This document shows, in pieces, positions 17,306 to 26,135 of a stretch of 64,000 nt of DNA. The stretch's first letter is position 1. Every line of letters starts with the position of its first letter. The notes under the pieces were generated by a model, which was given only the letters and a program-made list of their open reading frames with translations, did not search any database and had not been told where the DNA came from. Source of the DNA: Nitrososphaerales archaeon (GTDB lineage: Archaea; Thermoproteota; Nitrososphaeria; Nitrososphaerales; Gagatemarchaeaceae); the NCBI GenBank assembly GCA_032906765.1, contig JAJTZB010000003.1, forward strand, positions 141,072-205,071, in the 5' to 3' direction. The translations under genes were made by a program, and so were the position numbers.

Positions 17306-18436
17306 TCACGTCTTTGCGCTCAGGGTGGCAACCTGCCTTATCGCCTCTTCCAAGACGCCTATGCTGTCCAAGTAGTCCCGGACAGAGACCTTCTCCTTGT
17401 CTGTGTGGGAATACTCCGAGTCCCCGGGGCCGTATGTTACGCACTGCGCATCCGTGGCGGAGGCAAGGGTGTTCATGTCGCCAGTCCCCGTCTTCCTGAC
17501 CATCACTGGCTTCGCCTTCAGCTTGAGAATGATCGAGCGCTGGAAGGCCCTCGTGAGGATTGAGTTGGGGTCCGCCTCATAGGGCTCTGTCGCCTCGTCG
17601 AACTGCACTTCGACCGAGGTGGAGCCGTGGACTGATTTTCGGACGACCCCCTCGACCATCTCCATGCCTCGAGAACTCTTCATGCCAGGGGGTATTCTGA
17701 TGTCGAAAGTCGCTTCGCAGGTGGGTGGGACGACGTTGTGATACGTTCCTGCCTTCATAAGTGTGGGCGAGACAGAGAGCGACCTGAAGTGGCTCGCCCC
17801 GACAGCGCTGCCTCTTTCGAGTTCCTTGAGGGCGTTAACGATGGAGTAGAATTCATCTAGGGCGCTAACGTGTGCCCATGAAGAGCCCGCGTGCCCGCCT
17901 CCCGTCTTGAGCACGACCCTCATGCTTACCCTCCCCCTGTATCCTATGGTGACTCGATCCGCTCCAGAAGGTTCACCGAAGATGGCGAACTTGTACTTCG
18001 TCCCGCTCCTTGTCAGCGTCTGAATCCCGAAGCCATCCCCCTCCTCGTCTGTAGCAGCCGCGAAGGTCATCTTGACGCCGGCGTCCCTTGCCCTGGCGCC
18101 TGCGATTAGCAAGGCGCAAAGGGGAGACTTCGCGTCGACAGCTCCCCTCCCGTGGACGAAGCCAACTTCAGATTTCACATCAAGCCTTCCGGGGATTGTG
18201 TCCATGTGCCCGCAGAGAAGAAGACTGATTGGTCCCCTGCCAACTTCTCCAATTACGTTACCCGCCCTGTCGACCCTGACCTTGGAGTAGCCAAACTCCT
18301 TCATGCGGGCTCTGATGTAAGAAGCGAGCCTCCCCTCCTCCCCGGTGGGAGAGTAGATTCTGAGCGCCCCCATGAGAAGCGCGACTGGGTCGATGGCCAA
18401 ACGCTCATCTTCTCTGGATAAGGACCGAGGAGTCAA
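17306..18436 (-). CDS. lysK: LysW-gamma-L-lysine/ornithine carboxypeptidase, M20 family
   Basis: Releases lysine (or ornithine) from the LysW carrier at the end of the pathway. M20 metallopeptidase motifs are present: LLCGHMDTIPG (metal His), GRGAVDAKSPLCA (bridging Asp) and AATDEEGDG (catalytic Glu). Up to 376 residues from TTG 18436; the homologous start IYSPTGEEGRLASYI suggests real initiation may be an internal TTG or the ATG at 18373. It follows lysJ, separated by a lysX-like remnant. Confidence 0.88.
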   Translation of the reverse strand: MTPRSLSREDERLAIDPVALLMGALRIYSPTGEEGRLASYIRARMKEFGYSKVRVDRAGNVIGEVGRGPISLLLCGHMDTIPGRLDVKSEVGFVHGRGAVDAKSPLCALLIAGARARDAGVKMTFAAATDEEGDGFGIQTLTRSGTKYKFAIFGEPSGADRVTIGYRGRVSMRVVLKTGGGHAGSSWAHVSALDEFYSIVNALKELERGSAVGASHFRSLSVSPTLMKAGTYHNVVPPTCEATFDIRIPPGMKSSRGMEMVEGVVRKSVHGSTSVEVQFDEATEPYEADPNSILTRAFQRSIILKLKAKPVMVRKTGTGDMNTLASATDAQCVTYGPGDSEYSHTDKEKVSVRDYLDSIGVLEEAIRQVATLSAKT

Positions 18437-18614
18437 CCACTCCTTTTGGGAATCCTTCCACCGTCGCCGCAGCTGTGTTCTTGATCTCCATCGTGTTGTT
18501 CACGTCGCGAACCACCGGCCCTCTCTCCACGTCCAACAGGCCCACGTCAACGAATTTCGCGCATGGAGCTTCTGCGGCCTCCGGCGACAGGTCGTCAACG
18601 GGGCCCGAGTCGCC
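18405..18614 (-). pseudogene. 3' remnant of a second lysX/argX-type ATP-grasp ligase
   Basis: Between the lysJ stop and the lysK coding start, a 69-codon frame with no ATG start encodes FVDVGLLDVERGPVVRDVNN followed by TMEIKN. This matches the C-terminus of LysX, where the intact copy in this window has GYVVHEVNNTVEFKG at the equivalent place. Stop codon at 18405-18407; an in-frame TAA closes the other side at 18615-18617. The catalytic domains are missing and the frame overlaps both neighbours, so it is a decayed end of a paralogue, not a gene. Confidence 0.72.
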
Positions 18615-19791
18615 TTACCTCCTCTGCACCCAAAACTCCTGCCAGCACCTCCAGCCCCATCTCTACTTGGCTATCCTCGATGACGAGCGGTGGGAGGAAC
18701 CTGAACGTCTCCCTGCCCGAATACGCGAAGATTGCGCCGCGCTTGATGGCGTCCAGCAGCGGCTGGTGAAGGTCCACCCTCGTCTCGAGCGCGAGCATCA
18801 GACCCATCCCCCTGACTTCTCTTGAGAGCTTGGACCCCGAGGCGACCCTGGTGAGCCCCTCCTTCATCTTCCTCCCCTTGGACTCGGCCTTGGCTGGCAG
18901 GTCGTCGCTTCGAATGAACTCGAGGGTGGCAGAGGCGGCCGCGCAGGCGAGGGGGTTGCCTGCGAATGTGCTCGTGTGCTCGCCTCTCTTCAGGCTGCCC
19001 ATGATCTCGCTGGTCGAGAGCGCCGCCCCGATGGGGACACCTCCGCCAAGACCTTTCGACACCGCCATTATGTCGGGTACAACATTCCAGTGCTGTGATG
19101 CCCACATCTTCCCTGTCCTCCCCAGCCCGGTTTGTATCTCATCTAGGATTAGGAGCGCGCCCTCCCTATCGCAGATCTCCCTCACTTGTCTGAGGTAGTC
19201 AGCCGGAGGCACGATGATGCCTGTCTCGCCCTGAATCGGTTCCGCTATCACCGCCGCGGTCTCCTTGTTCACGAGCGAAGCGAGTGAAGAGGCGTCGCCG
19301 TATTCAGCGAAATCGAAGTTGTCGAGGAGGGGCGCGAATGGTTCCCTGTACTTCTTGTTCCAAGTGGCAGAGAGGGCGCCGAATGTCTTTCCGTGGAAGC
19401 CCCCTTTCATTGAGACGAAGCGTTTCCTACTCGTGTGCCGCCTCGCCAGTTTGATCGCTGCTTCCACGGTCTCAGTCCCGCTGTTTGTGAGCAGCGCCCT
19501 GTCCAAGCCGCGTGGCGCGGCTCCCGCGAGCCTCTCGAGAAACTCCGACCTGGCGTCGTTGTAGACCGAGCCGTGGCAGGTTATCAGCCTCTCGGCCTGC
19601 TTCTTCACCGCCTCCACAACCGCTGGGTTGGAGTGCCCGACTATCGCGACCCCGTAACCAGCCATGAAATCCACGTACTCCTTTCCTTCTGCGTCCCAGA
19701 CCGACGCTCCCTTCCCCCGAACAATCGTGAGAGGGAACTTCTGGAATGCGGACGAGCCGAAGGTCTCCTCAAGTTCCTGGTATCTGTCCAT
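18595..19791 (-). CDS. lysJ: LysW-gamma-semialdehyde aminotransferase
   Basis: PLP class III aminotransferase that aminates the LysW-bound semialdehyde (lysine or ornithine branch). About 398 residues from ATG 19791, two bases after the lysZ stop. It shows LLTNSGTETVEAAIKLARRHT, KGGFHGKTFGALSAT, the PLP region LILDEIQTGLGRTGK and the Schiff-base lysine in AVSKGLGGG. An upstream in-frame start at 19863 lies within lysZ and is less likely. The C-terminus overlaps the lysX-like remnant. Confidence 0.92.
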   Translation of the reverse strand: MDRYQELEETFGSSAFQKFPLTIVRGKGASVWDAEGKEYVDFMAGYGVAIVGHSNPAVVEAVKKQAERLITCHGSVYNDARSEFLERLAGAAPRGLDRALLTNSGTETVEAAIKLARRHTSRKRFVSMKGGFHGKTFGALSATWNKKYREPFAPLLDNFDFAEYGDASSLASLVNKETAAVIAEPIQGETGIIVPPADYLRQVREICDREGALLILDEIQTGLGRTGKMWASQHWNVVPDIMAVSKGLGGGVPIGAALSTSEIMGSLKRGEHTSTFAGNPLACAAASATLEFIRSDDLPAKAESKGRKMKEGLTRVASGSKLSREVRGMGLMLALETRVDLHQPLLDAIKRGAIFAYSGRETFRFLPPLVIEDSQVEMGLEVLAGVLGAEEVRRLGPR

Positions 19792-19793
19792 TT

Positions 19794-20597
19794 CTATGCT
19801 ATCACCGTGCAAGTTCTGTGGGCCAGCGCGTTCGAGAGCGGTTCTTCCCTGGTTCCAGAGCAAATCAACGCTTCTTTGACGCCGGATTGCACTGAGTCGA
19901 TGGCCGCCATCACCTTCTTCTGTATGCCGTAGCCTATCTGCGGCAGTCTCTCCACCGCCTCAGCGACTGTCATCCTTTCCACCAGCCTTCCGTCGAGAAG
20001 GACTCCGTCAACGTTCGTGAGGAAGACTACGGCATCAGCCGAAATTCCAGACGCGAGGGAGGAGGCCGCCCTGTCTCCGTCGATGTTGAGGGGTTCCGAT
20101 TCCTCCCCCATCGCGACCGGAGACACGACTGGTATGTACCCGCCTGAGATCAGCATGTTGATCAGTGAGGAGTTGACAGACTCGACCTTCCCGGTGTATC
20201 CACCCTCGATTAGCACCTTTCTGCCCCTCTCGTCGACAACGACAAGCTTCTTTTTTCTTCTGCCCTGGAACAGCGAGCCGTCCAGGCCGGAGAGGGAGAC
20301 CGCCTCCAGTCCTCGCGACTTGAGGGAGAGAACTATTCGCTTTGACAGCATACCACTCATCACCATGGTGTAGATCTCTGCAGTCTCCCTGTCAGTGTAC
20401 CTGCTCCTGACCCCCTCTGGAGAAACGACAAACCTCTGCTCTTTGCCCAGCCTAGTGGCAATCTCCGTTACTGTATCCGCACCTCCATGGACCAGGGCGA
20501 TCTGGCAGGTCTTTGCGAGCCTGGCCACATCATCCAACAGGTTGTCCGGGACGCCTCCCCTCATGAGGCTCCCGCCTATCTTGACGACGAGCTTCAT
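19794..20597 (-). CDS. lysZ: LysW-aminoadipate/glutamate kinase
   Basis: Amino-acid kinase family enzyme phosphorylating the LysW-bound acyl group. 267 residues from ATG 20597: N-terminal MKLVVKIGGSLMRGG, LVHGGADTVTEIA, LNIDGDRAASSLAS and FLTNVDGVLLDG are typical of acetylglutamate-kinase relatives. A basic TVTEIATRLGKEQRFVVSPEG loop suits binding of the acidic carrier. It starts five bases after lysY ends. The first frame opening (20672) overlaps lysY and is not used. Confidence 0.92.
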   Translation of the reverse strand: MKLVVKIGGSLMRGGVPDNLLDDVARLAKTCQIALVHGGADTVTEIATRLGKEQRFVVSPEGVRSRYTDRETAEIYTMVMSGMLSKRIVLSLKSRGLEAVSLSGLDGSLFQGRRKKKLVVVDERGRKVLIEGGYTGKVESVNSSLINMLISGGYIPVVSPVAMGEESEPLNIDGDRAASSLASGISADAVVFLTNVDGVLLDGRLVERMTVAEAVERLPQIGYGIQKKVMAAIDSVQSGVKEALICSGTREEPLSNALAHRTCTVIA

Positions 20598-20602
20598 GCT
20601 CC

Positions 20603-21664
20603 CTACACCGGGTGGAGGGGCGCCTGTGTCAACCCTCTCTCTTCGTCGAACCCAAGCATGAGGTTCATGCACTGGATGGCGTTCCCTGCCGCTCCCTTCA
20701 CGAGGTTGTCTGTGGCCCCTAGGGCCACGATTCTGTCTGTCCTCTCCTCTATCTCGAAGCCGACGTCGCAGAAGTTCGAGCCTATCACCAGCTTTGGGTC
20801 CGGGAGTCTGAAGGGCCCCTTCTTCTCCCTGACCAGTCTGACGAAGCGGCAGTCAGAGTACGCCGCCCTGAACGCCTTCCACACTTCAAGAGGCTGCACC
20901 TTGACGCCGGTGAACATGTGGCAGCTGCTGAGTATCCCCCTTACCATGTTCACTGCGTGCGCAGACATCGAGACCTTCACCTCCTCGCCAGCCACTGAGG
21001 AGAGGACCTGCTCTATCTCGGCCGAGTGCCGATGGCCCGCAGGGGCGTAGGGCCTGACGACGTTGTACCGCTCGGAGAAGTGTGTGGAGACCGAGGGCTT
21101 GCCTCCCGCACCGGACGAGCCGACCTTGGCGTCGACCACTATCCTACTCTTGTCGATTGCGAGAGACTTCTCCTTCAGGAGCGGAGCCATGGCTAGTATC
21201 GACGTGATGGCCATGCAGCCAGGCGAGGCGACGAGCCTTGCTCCCTTGACTTGCTCCCTGTTCAGCTCAGGTATGCCGTAGACGAACTCCTCGAGGAGCT
21301 CTGGCGAGGGGTGTTCGTAGCCGTACCAGCGCCTGTACTGCGCCGGGTCCTTCAGGCGGAAGTCGGCGCTCAGGTCGACTACCTTCATCCCTGTGGCAGC
21401 GAGCTGCGGTACGAACTTTATCGACTCGCCGTGCGGCAGCGCAGTGAATGCCACTTCCGCCTTTTCTGTTATTTTGGCCTGGTCGTACTTCGTGAACTTG
21501 AGGTCGGTGATCCCCCTCAGGTTCGGATGGACCTTGAAGAGGTACTCGTCGTCGTGGCTCCTCGACGTCGCGACGGTCAGCTCCACGTCAGGATGCTGGA
21601 GGAGCAGCCTCACGAGTTCGCCACCTATGTAGCCCGACGCCGCGACTACGGCCGCCCTGACCAT
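20603..21664 (-). CDS. lysY: LysW-aminoadipyl/glutamyl phosphate reductase
   Basis: NADPH-dependent reduction of LysW-bound acyl phosphate to semialdehyde; ArgC-like, 353 residues. N-terminal ASGYIGGELVRLLLQHP, catalytic Cys in LVASPGCMAITS, and GSSGAGGKPSVSTHFSERY with the conserved His are present, plus the C-terminal ATDNLVKGAAGNAIQ. It begins immediately after the lysX stop region, indicating tight coupling. Confidence 0.93.
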   Translation of the reverse strand: MVRAAVVAASGYIGGELVRLLLQHPDVELTVATSRSHDDEYLFKVHPNLRGITDLKFTKYDQAKITEKAEVAFTALPHGESIKFVPQLAATGMKVVDLSADFRLKDPAQYRRWYGYEHPSPELLEEFVYGIPELNREQVKGARLVASPGCMAITSILAMAPLLKEKSLAIDKSRIVVDAKVGSSGAGGKPSVSTHFSERYNVVRPYAPAGHRHSAEIEQVLSSVAGEEVKVSMSAHAVNMVRGILSSCHMFTGVKVQPLEVWKAFRAAYSDCRFVRLVREKKGPFRLPDPKLVIGSNFCDVGFEIEERTDRIVALGATDNLVKGAAGNAIQCMNLMLGFDEERGLTQAPLHPV

Positions 21665-22516
21665 CTAGCTCTTCACCGTACTCGCCACGTACTCGACTAT
21701 CTTCTTCGGTATGCTCCACTCCACGGCAGACTGCGCCCCCTTGAACTCCACCGTGTTGTTGACCTCGTGGACGACGTAGCCAGACTGGGATTCCATAGCG
21801 TCCACGCCCAGGACTCCGCCTCCGACGACAGAAGCTGCCTTGTGGATTAGCTCCTCGAGCTCATGATCTGGCGAGAAGGCCCTGGAGGTGCCTCCCCTCG
21901 CGACGTTTGTCCTCCAGTCGCCCTCGGCGGCGTACCTGTACACGCAGGCCACAATCTCCGCGCCGGCCACGACTGCCCTGATGTCCCTGGGCGGCCTTCG
22001 GATGTACTCTTGGACGTAGTACATGTGCTCGATTGGGTTCGGCAGCTCCTCCCTCAGCTCGACTATCGACTGGAGGGTGGAGTTGTCCCTCACGACGCTG
22101 ACCATCCTCCCCCAGCTGCCGGTGAACGGCTTCAATACCAGCGGGAAACCGAGCTCCTCCGCCGCCTTCTGCACCATCTCTGAAGAGAGCGCAACGATCG
22201 TCCTCGGAGTCGGAACTCCAGCCTTCGCGAGGGCCATTGTCGTCGCCAGCTTGTTGCCGCACAGCTCTGCTACTGCGTACTTGTTGATCACGCTGACTCC
22301 GGCCCATTCGAGCATTCTGGAGAGGAACAGGGCCCTGTAGTGGCTGATGCACCTCTGGACGACGACGTCGCCGAGGTCTTGCGCGCCGCTCCTGGAGATG
22401 TCGAAGAGTAGTCCCTTGGCGTCGACCAAGGAAGCCTCGATTCCCACAGCGTCCGCTGCCTCCTTGAGCGCCTTCTCCTCCCACCTGAGACGGTCGAAGG
22501 CTATGCTAGCCCGCAA
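21665..22516 (-). CDS. lysX: LysW-glutamate/aminoadipate ligase
   Basis: ATP-grasp ligase joining the alpha-amino group of glutamate or aminoadipate to the C-terminal Glu of LysW. 283 residues; GFPLVLKPFTGSWGRMVSVV is the ATP-binding loop, and VVHEVNNTVEFKG at the C-terminus supplies metal ligands. TTG start directly abuts the lysW stop. Whether it is LysX, ArgX or bifunctional cannot be decided from the sequence; the argG/argH neighbours mean the operon must at least serve arginine. Confidence 0.9.
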   Translation of the reverse strand: MRASIAFDRLRWEEKALKEAADAVGIEASLVDAKGLLFDISRSGAQDLGDVVVQRCISHYRALFLSRMLEWAGVSVINKYAVAELCGNKLATTMALAKAGVPTPRTIVALSSEMVQKAAEELGFPLVLKPFTGSWGRMVSVVRDNSTLQSIVELREELPNPIEHMYYVQEYIRRPPRDIRAVVAGAEIVACVYRYAAEGDWRTNVARGGTSRAFSPDHELEELIHKAASVVGGGVLGVDAMESQSGYVVHEVNNTVEFKGAQSAVEWSIPKKIVEYVASTVKS

Positions 22517-22690
22517 TTACTCTCCCCAGTCCTCCTCTACCTGTTCCGCTGGCTTCAGCATCGCCGTTCCACCCTTGATTTCTGCGACTTCGTACTCTGA
22601 GCCGCAGTCCTTGCACGAGACAATCTCGCCGGTGATGGCGTCGTTGGGTACGGAGATTCCAGCGTCGCATTCTGCGCACTTCATGTCCAT
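22517..22690 (-). CDS. lysW: Amino-group carrier protein LysW
   Basis: A 57-residue acidic protein. An N-terminal zinc ribbon is formed by CAEC and CKDCG. The C-terminus ends in EDWGE, the hallmark motif whose terminal Glu gamma-carboxyl carries the substrate through LysX-Z-Y-J-K. Its ATG is two bases after the argH stop and its TAA directly precedes lysX. Short, but the two motifs make the call secure. Confidence 0.95.
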   Translation of the reverse strand: MDMKCAECDAGISVPNDAITGEIVSCKDCGSEYEVAEIKGGTAMLKPAEQVEEDWGE

Positions 22691-22692
22691 CT

Positions 22693-24171
22693 CTACTTTT
22701 TCACCTCCTTGGTTATCAGGTCGACCTCCCTCAAGAGCTTCTTCTCAGATGCGGCCAGGGAAGCCTTGAGACGCGAGAGGGAAGCCCTCGTTGCGTCGAG
22801 CGAGGCCGAGCGCCTCTTCAGCTCTTCAGGGATGAACCTCGGGTTGCTCCCCCCTTCTGTCGTGACGCTCTCTAGGTAGGCGGATGGGTCGAGGACTTCC
22901 TCGACCTCGCGCTTGTCCATCGAGATCTTCCTTGCAATCTTCGATGAGACTGATGGCATTCGCTTCGATACGGCCTCGGCGAATGGAACTCCTTCTTCCA
23001 GTGAGGCCTTGACGAGCTCGCCTACGATTGCGTGCGCCTGTCTGAACGAGATGCCGTCTTTCTCCACGAGATGGTTAGCCAGCGCCGTGGCAGTGGAGTA
23101 GTCGTTGCTGATGGACCTGCGTATTGCGTCGAGGTTGAACTTCATGGTCGACAGAGACCGGCCGAGCATGGTCACGGACGAGGTCGAGTCGGCCAGAGCA
23201 CGCCAGAGATGAGGGGTCGTCTCCTGCAGGTCGAGGTTGTAGGAGTAGGGGAGGGCCTTCACAATCGCTGTGGCAGCCATCAAGCTCCCCATGACGGAAC
23301 CGGACTTCGCCCTCGCAATCTCCGCCACGACGGGGTTCTTCTTCTGTGGCATGATGCTGCTCGAGGCCGTGTACTCGTCAGTGAGTTCAACGAACCCAAA
23401 CTCCTTCGAGCTCCAGAGAATCTGCTCCTCTGCGAGCCTGCTGAGGTCGACCATCACCATGGTCGCGCACCAGATGCACTCCAGAACAAGGTCGCGTGAA
23501 GAGACCGCGTCCATCGCGTTTGACGTCACGCTTTGGAATCCGAGCAGGTCTGCGACCAGCTTCCTGTCTACCTTCACGCTTGTTCCCCCCAGGGCTGCGG
23601 ACCCCATGGGCGACACGTTGATCCTGTCGTAGAGCTGGAGGAGCCTCTGGACGTCGCGCTGGAACGAGTCGAAGTATGCGAAGAAGTGGTGCGCGACGGT
23701 GACAGGCTGGGCCCTCTGGAGGTGAGTGTAGCCCGGGATTATCGTCCCACCGTACTTGCGCGCGACGCTCAGGATGACGTCCTGCAGGCCTGAGACCGCC
23801 TCGAGGAGAGAGACCAGCTGGCCGCGGGCTTCCATCCTTATCGCCGTGGCCACCTGGTCGTTCCTGCTCTTCCCCAGGTTGATGTATCCGGCCACGTCCA
23901 CTCCGAGCGAGTCCACCGCCTCCTGTTCGAGCTGCTGGTGGAAGTCCTCGGCGACTGCGCCGGGTTTGACCACTGCAGGGGCGCTTGACAGGAACCTGAG
24001 GCACCTTGCACCTACGGCCCTCGGCACCTGCCCTGCGCGGACGAGCGAGACCATGTGCGCCATGTTCGTCCTGATCACGCGACCGGCGATTTGCCCGTCG
24101 AACGCCATCGAGGAGACGAAGGCGGTCGTCTCGTCACTTTGTTTCCTTAGCCTTCGCCCTCGGACGTCCAC
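22693..24171 (-). CDS. argH: Argininosuccinate lyase
   Basis: Cleaves argininosuccinate into arginine and fumarate. 492 residues of the fumarase/aspartase superfamily: LGKSRNDQVAT near residue 102, PGYTHLQRAQPVT, and the signature SSSIMPQKKNP. The C-terminal ~60 residues form a charged helical extension. The GTG start at 24171 lies inside the end of argG (38-base overlap); an internal start is possible. Followed two bases later by lysW. Confidence 0.93.
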   Translation of the reverse strand: MDVRGRRLRKQSDETTAFVSSMAFDGQIAGRVIRTNMAHMVSLVRAGQVPRAVGARCLRFLSSAPAVVKPGAVAEDFHQQLEQEAVDSLGVDVAGYINLGKSRNDQVATAIRMEARGQLVSLLEAVSGLQDVILSVARKYGGTIIPGYTHLQRAQPVTVAHHFFAYFDSFQRDVQRLLQLYDRINVSPMGSAALGGTSVKVDRKLVADLLGFQSVTSNAMDAVSSRDLVLECIWCATMVMVDLSRLAEEQILWSSKEFGFVELTDEYTASSSIMPQKKNPVVAEIARAKSGSVMGSLMAATAIVKALPYSYNLDLQETTPHLWRALADSTSSVTMLGRSLSTMKFNLDAIRRSISNDYSTATALANHLVEKDGISFRQAHAIVGELVKASLEEGVPFAEAVSKRMPSVSSKIARKISMDKREVEEVLDPSAYLESVTTEGGSNPRFIPEELKRRSASLDATRASLSRLKASLAASEKKLLREVDLITKEVKK

Positions 24172-25378
24172 TCTTCCCCTTTTCCTCCTTGAATGAGGCC
24201 AGGCTCGCAGCTACTCTGGACTGCAGCCCCCAAAGCTCGATGAACCCGACTGCGTTCCTCTGGTCGAAGGTCGAGTTCTTGTTGTACGTCGAGAGGTCCA
24301 GCTTGTAGATGGAGTACTCTGAGGACCTGCCCACGACCCTCATGCCTCCCTTGTACAGTTTCAGCCTGACCTTTCCGGTGACCCTGTGCTGGGTGGCCCG
24401 GATGAACCTGTCCAGGGCAACCCGAAGAGGCTCGAGCCAGAGCCCGGAATAGACCAGCCAGGCCCACTCCCGCTCCACCTGGGCCTTGAAGGCAAGCTCG
24501 TGTCTGGTCAGGACGAGCTTCTCGAGGTCCCTGTGGGCCTCGATTAGCGTGACCGCAGCTGGGCACTCGTAGACCTCTCTGGACTTTATTCCCACCAGCC
24601 TGTCCTCCACGTGGTCGATGATTCCGACACCGTGCTGGCCTGCGAACCTGTTGACGTAGTCTATGAGGTTGAGAGGTTCCATAGACCTTCCGTTGACCTT
24701 CACTGGAAGGCCCTCGTGGAACTCCAGCTCCAGGTAGCCGGGGGTATCCGGTGCGTCTTCGGGAGGGGTAGTCCATTCGAAAGCGTCTGCGGGCGGCTCC
24801 AGGTCCGGCCGCTCGAGCGGACCGCTCTCCACCGAGCGGCCCCAGATGTTCTGGTCAACGCTGTAGATTGACTTCGAAGGGTTGATCGGGATTCCGCGCT
24901 TCTGCGCGTAGACGATTTCCTCGTCTCTTGTCATGTTCCACTCCCTCACGGGCGCTATGACCTTGATCGAGGGATTCATCGCCCGGACGGTCACGTCGAT
25001 GCGGACTTGGTCGTTTCCCTTGCCGGTGCAGCCGTGCGCCACTGCGAACGCGTCTTCCTTCTCCGCCACCTCCACGAGCTTCTTTGCTATCAGGGGCCTA
25101 CCGAGGGCTGTGCTGAGGGGGTACTTCCCCTCGTACATGGCGTTCGCCTCGATTGCCGGGAAGACGTAGTCAGATACGAACTCCTGCCTCGCGTCGACGG
25201 TGTAGTGCTTCTTCGCCCCGATCGCGTAGGCGCGCTTTGCAATCTCATCGAGGTTGTCCTGCTGCCCCAGGTCCAGCGTCAGCGTGACGACATCGACGTC
25301 ATACTTCTCCTGCAACCACTTTATGCAGACTGAGGTGTCTAGACCTCCAGAATACGCAAGAACTACGGCCCTGCCCAA
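24134..25378 (-). CDS. argG: Argininosuccinate synthase
   Basis: Couples citrulline and aspartate with ATP. The N-terminal PP-loop AYSGGLDTSVCIKWL, AHGCTGKGNDQVR and the citrulline/aspartate-binding core are intact. The frame is open to 25504, but a TATA box at 25401-25412 is 28 bases upstream of TTG 25378, just before the PP-loop, so a leaderless TTG start is chosen. First gene of the leftward arg-lys operon. C-terminal 25 residues are a basic extension (GRPRAKAKETK). Confidence 0.93.
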   Translation of the reverse strand: MGRAVVLAYSGGLDTSVCIKWLQEKYDVDVVTLTLDLGQQDNLDEIAKRAYAIGAKKHYTVDARQEFVSDYVFPAIEANAMYEGKYPLSTALGRPLIAKKLVEVAEKEDAFAVAHGCTGKGNDQVRIDVTVRAMNPSIKVIAPVREWNMTRDEEIVYAQKRGIPINPSKSIYSVDQNIWGRSVESGPLERPDLEPPADAFEWTTPPEDAPDTPGYLELEFHEGLPVKVNGRSMEPLNLIDYVNRFAGQHGVGIIDHVEDRLVGIKSREVYECPAAVTLIEAHRDLEKLVLTRHELAFKAQVEREWAWLVYSGLWLEPLRVALDRFIRATQHRVTGKVRLKLYKGGMRVVGRSSEYSIYKLDLSTYNKNSTFDQRNAVGFIELWGLQSRVAASLASFKEEKGKSGRPRAKAKETK

Positions 25379-25400
25379 TCTTGACCCGAGCGTGGAGCAA

Positions 25401-25412
25401 AGGCTTTTATAG
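25401..25412. promoter_or_regulatory. Bidirectional TATA element between argG and the ACT-domain gene
   Basis: AGGCTTTTATAG on the plus strand reads CTATAAAAGCCT on the minus strand. It is 28 bases from argG TTG 25378 and about 32 bases from TTG 25437 of the divergent gene, so one core element could serve both. Confidence 0.5.
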
Positions 25413-25436
25413 ATTTTGGCCACGTCTGACCTAAGA

Positions 25437-26132
25437 TTGGCTCGACGTGACCCGAAACTGGTCAAAGCCAGCTCGATATCAGGGGCTGTCAGGGACGAGG
25501 TCAACTTCGACCTTTCAGTGCAGGACGCATTGGTGAGGGACTACGTCAATCTGAGCGCACTAGCGAGGATGCTCGTCCCCAAGGTGGCGGCGAGGACAGG
25601 GACGCGTGTCAACGAGGAGAGCGTGATCACTGCCCTCAAACGCCTGAGGGGCTCCTACTCGCCTGCGTCCCACGAGATAGGGAACGTTGTCGCCGGCAGC
25701 GTCGTCAATGTGAGGACGCACGTCTCCAAGATGTCCGTCGAGAAGACGAAGAGGACGCTGCGGGTGGTCGGGTCGATGTTGTCGAGCCACCAAGAGGACT
25801 TCATCCAAGTCTCGGAGAGCCTTTCCTCGATCACCCTGATATTCGACCAGCGGCTCCACAGGAAGGTGAAGAGGGAGCTGTCGGGTGGAGAGGTGCTCGA
25901 GGAGGGGGACGACTACGCAGCGATAATCGTCCAGAGCCCCGACGAGATAATATCCACGCCCGGCTGTCTTATTGCATTCTACAACCAGCTCTCGAGGAGG
26001 CACGTCAACATTGAGGACACAGTCAGCTGCCACACGGACACGATCATGGTGGTCAAGATGCGCGAGGTCGGTCGGGCCTTCGAGGCCCTGACAGAGCTGA
26101 TCAACGAGGAGAAGAAGAGGGCCGAGTCGTAG
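25437..26132 (+). CDS. ACT-domain protein divergent from argG, probable amino-acid sensor
   Basis: About 231 residues. The N-terminal ~75 residues (VRDYVNLSALARMLVPKVAARTG and VITALKRLRG) look helical, like a winged-helix domain. The remainder holds one or two ACT-like folds, with LIAFYNQLSRRHVNIEDTVS typical of the ACT ligand interface. It lies back-to-back with the arg/lys operon on a shared promoter, so an effector-responsive regulator of that operon is a reasonable inference. TTG 25416 is an alternative start. Confidence 0.65.
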   Translation: MARRDPKLVKASSISGAVRDEVNFDLSVQDALVRDYVNLSALARMLVPKVAARTGTRVNEESVITALKRLRGSYSPASHEIGNVVAGSVVNVRTHVSKMSVEKTKRTLRVVGSMLSSHQEDFIQVSESLSSITLIFDQRLHRKVKRELSGGEVLEEGDDYAAIIVQSPDEIISTPGCLIAFYNQLSRRHVNIEDTVSCHTDTIMVVKMREVGRAFEALTELINEEKKRAES

Positions 26133-26135
26133 CGC

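Noticed and set aside
21251-21850. Long plus-strand frame (199 codons) across lysX/lysY
   Set aside because: Composition typical of the complement of GC-rich coding sequence; the minus-strand genes carry clear family motifs.
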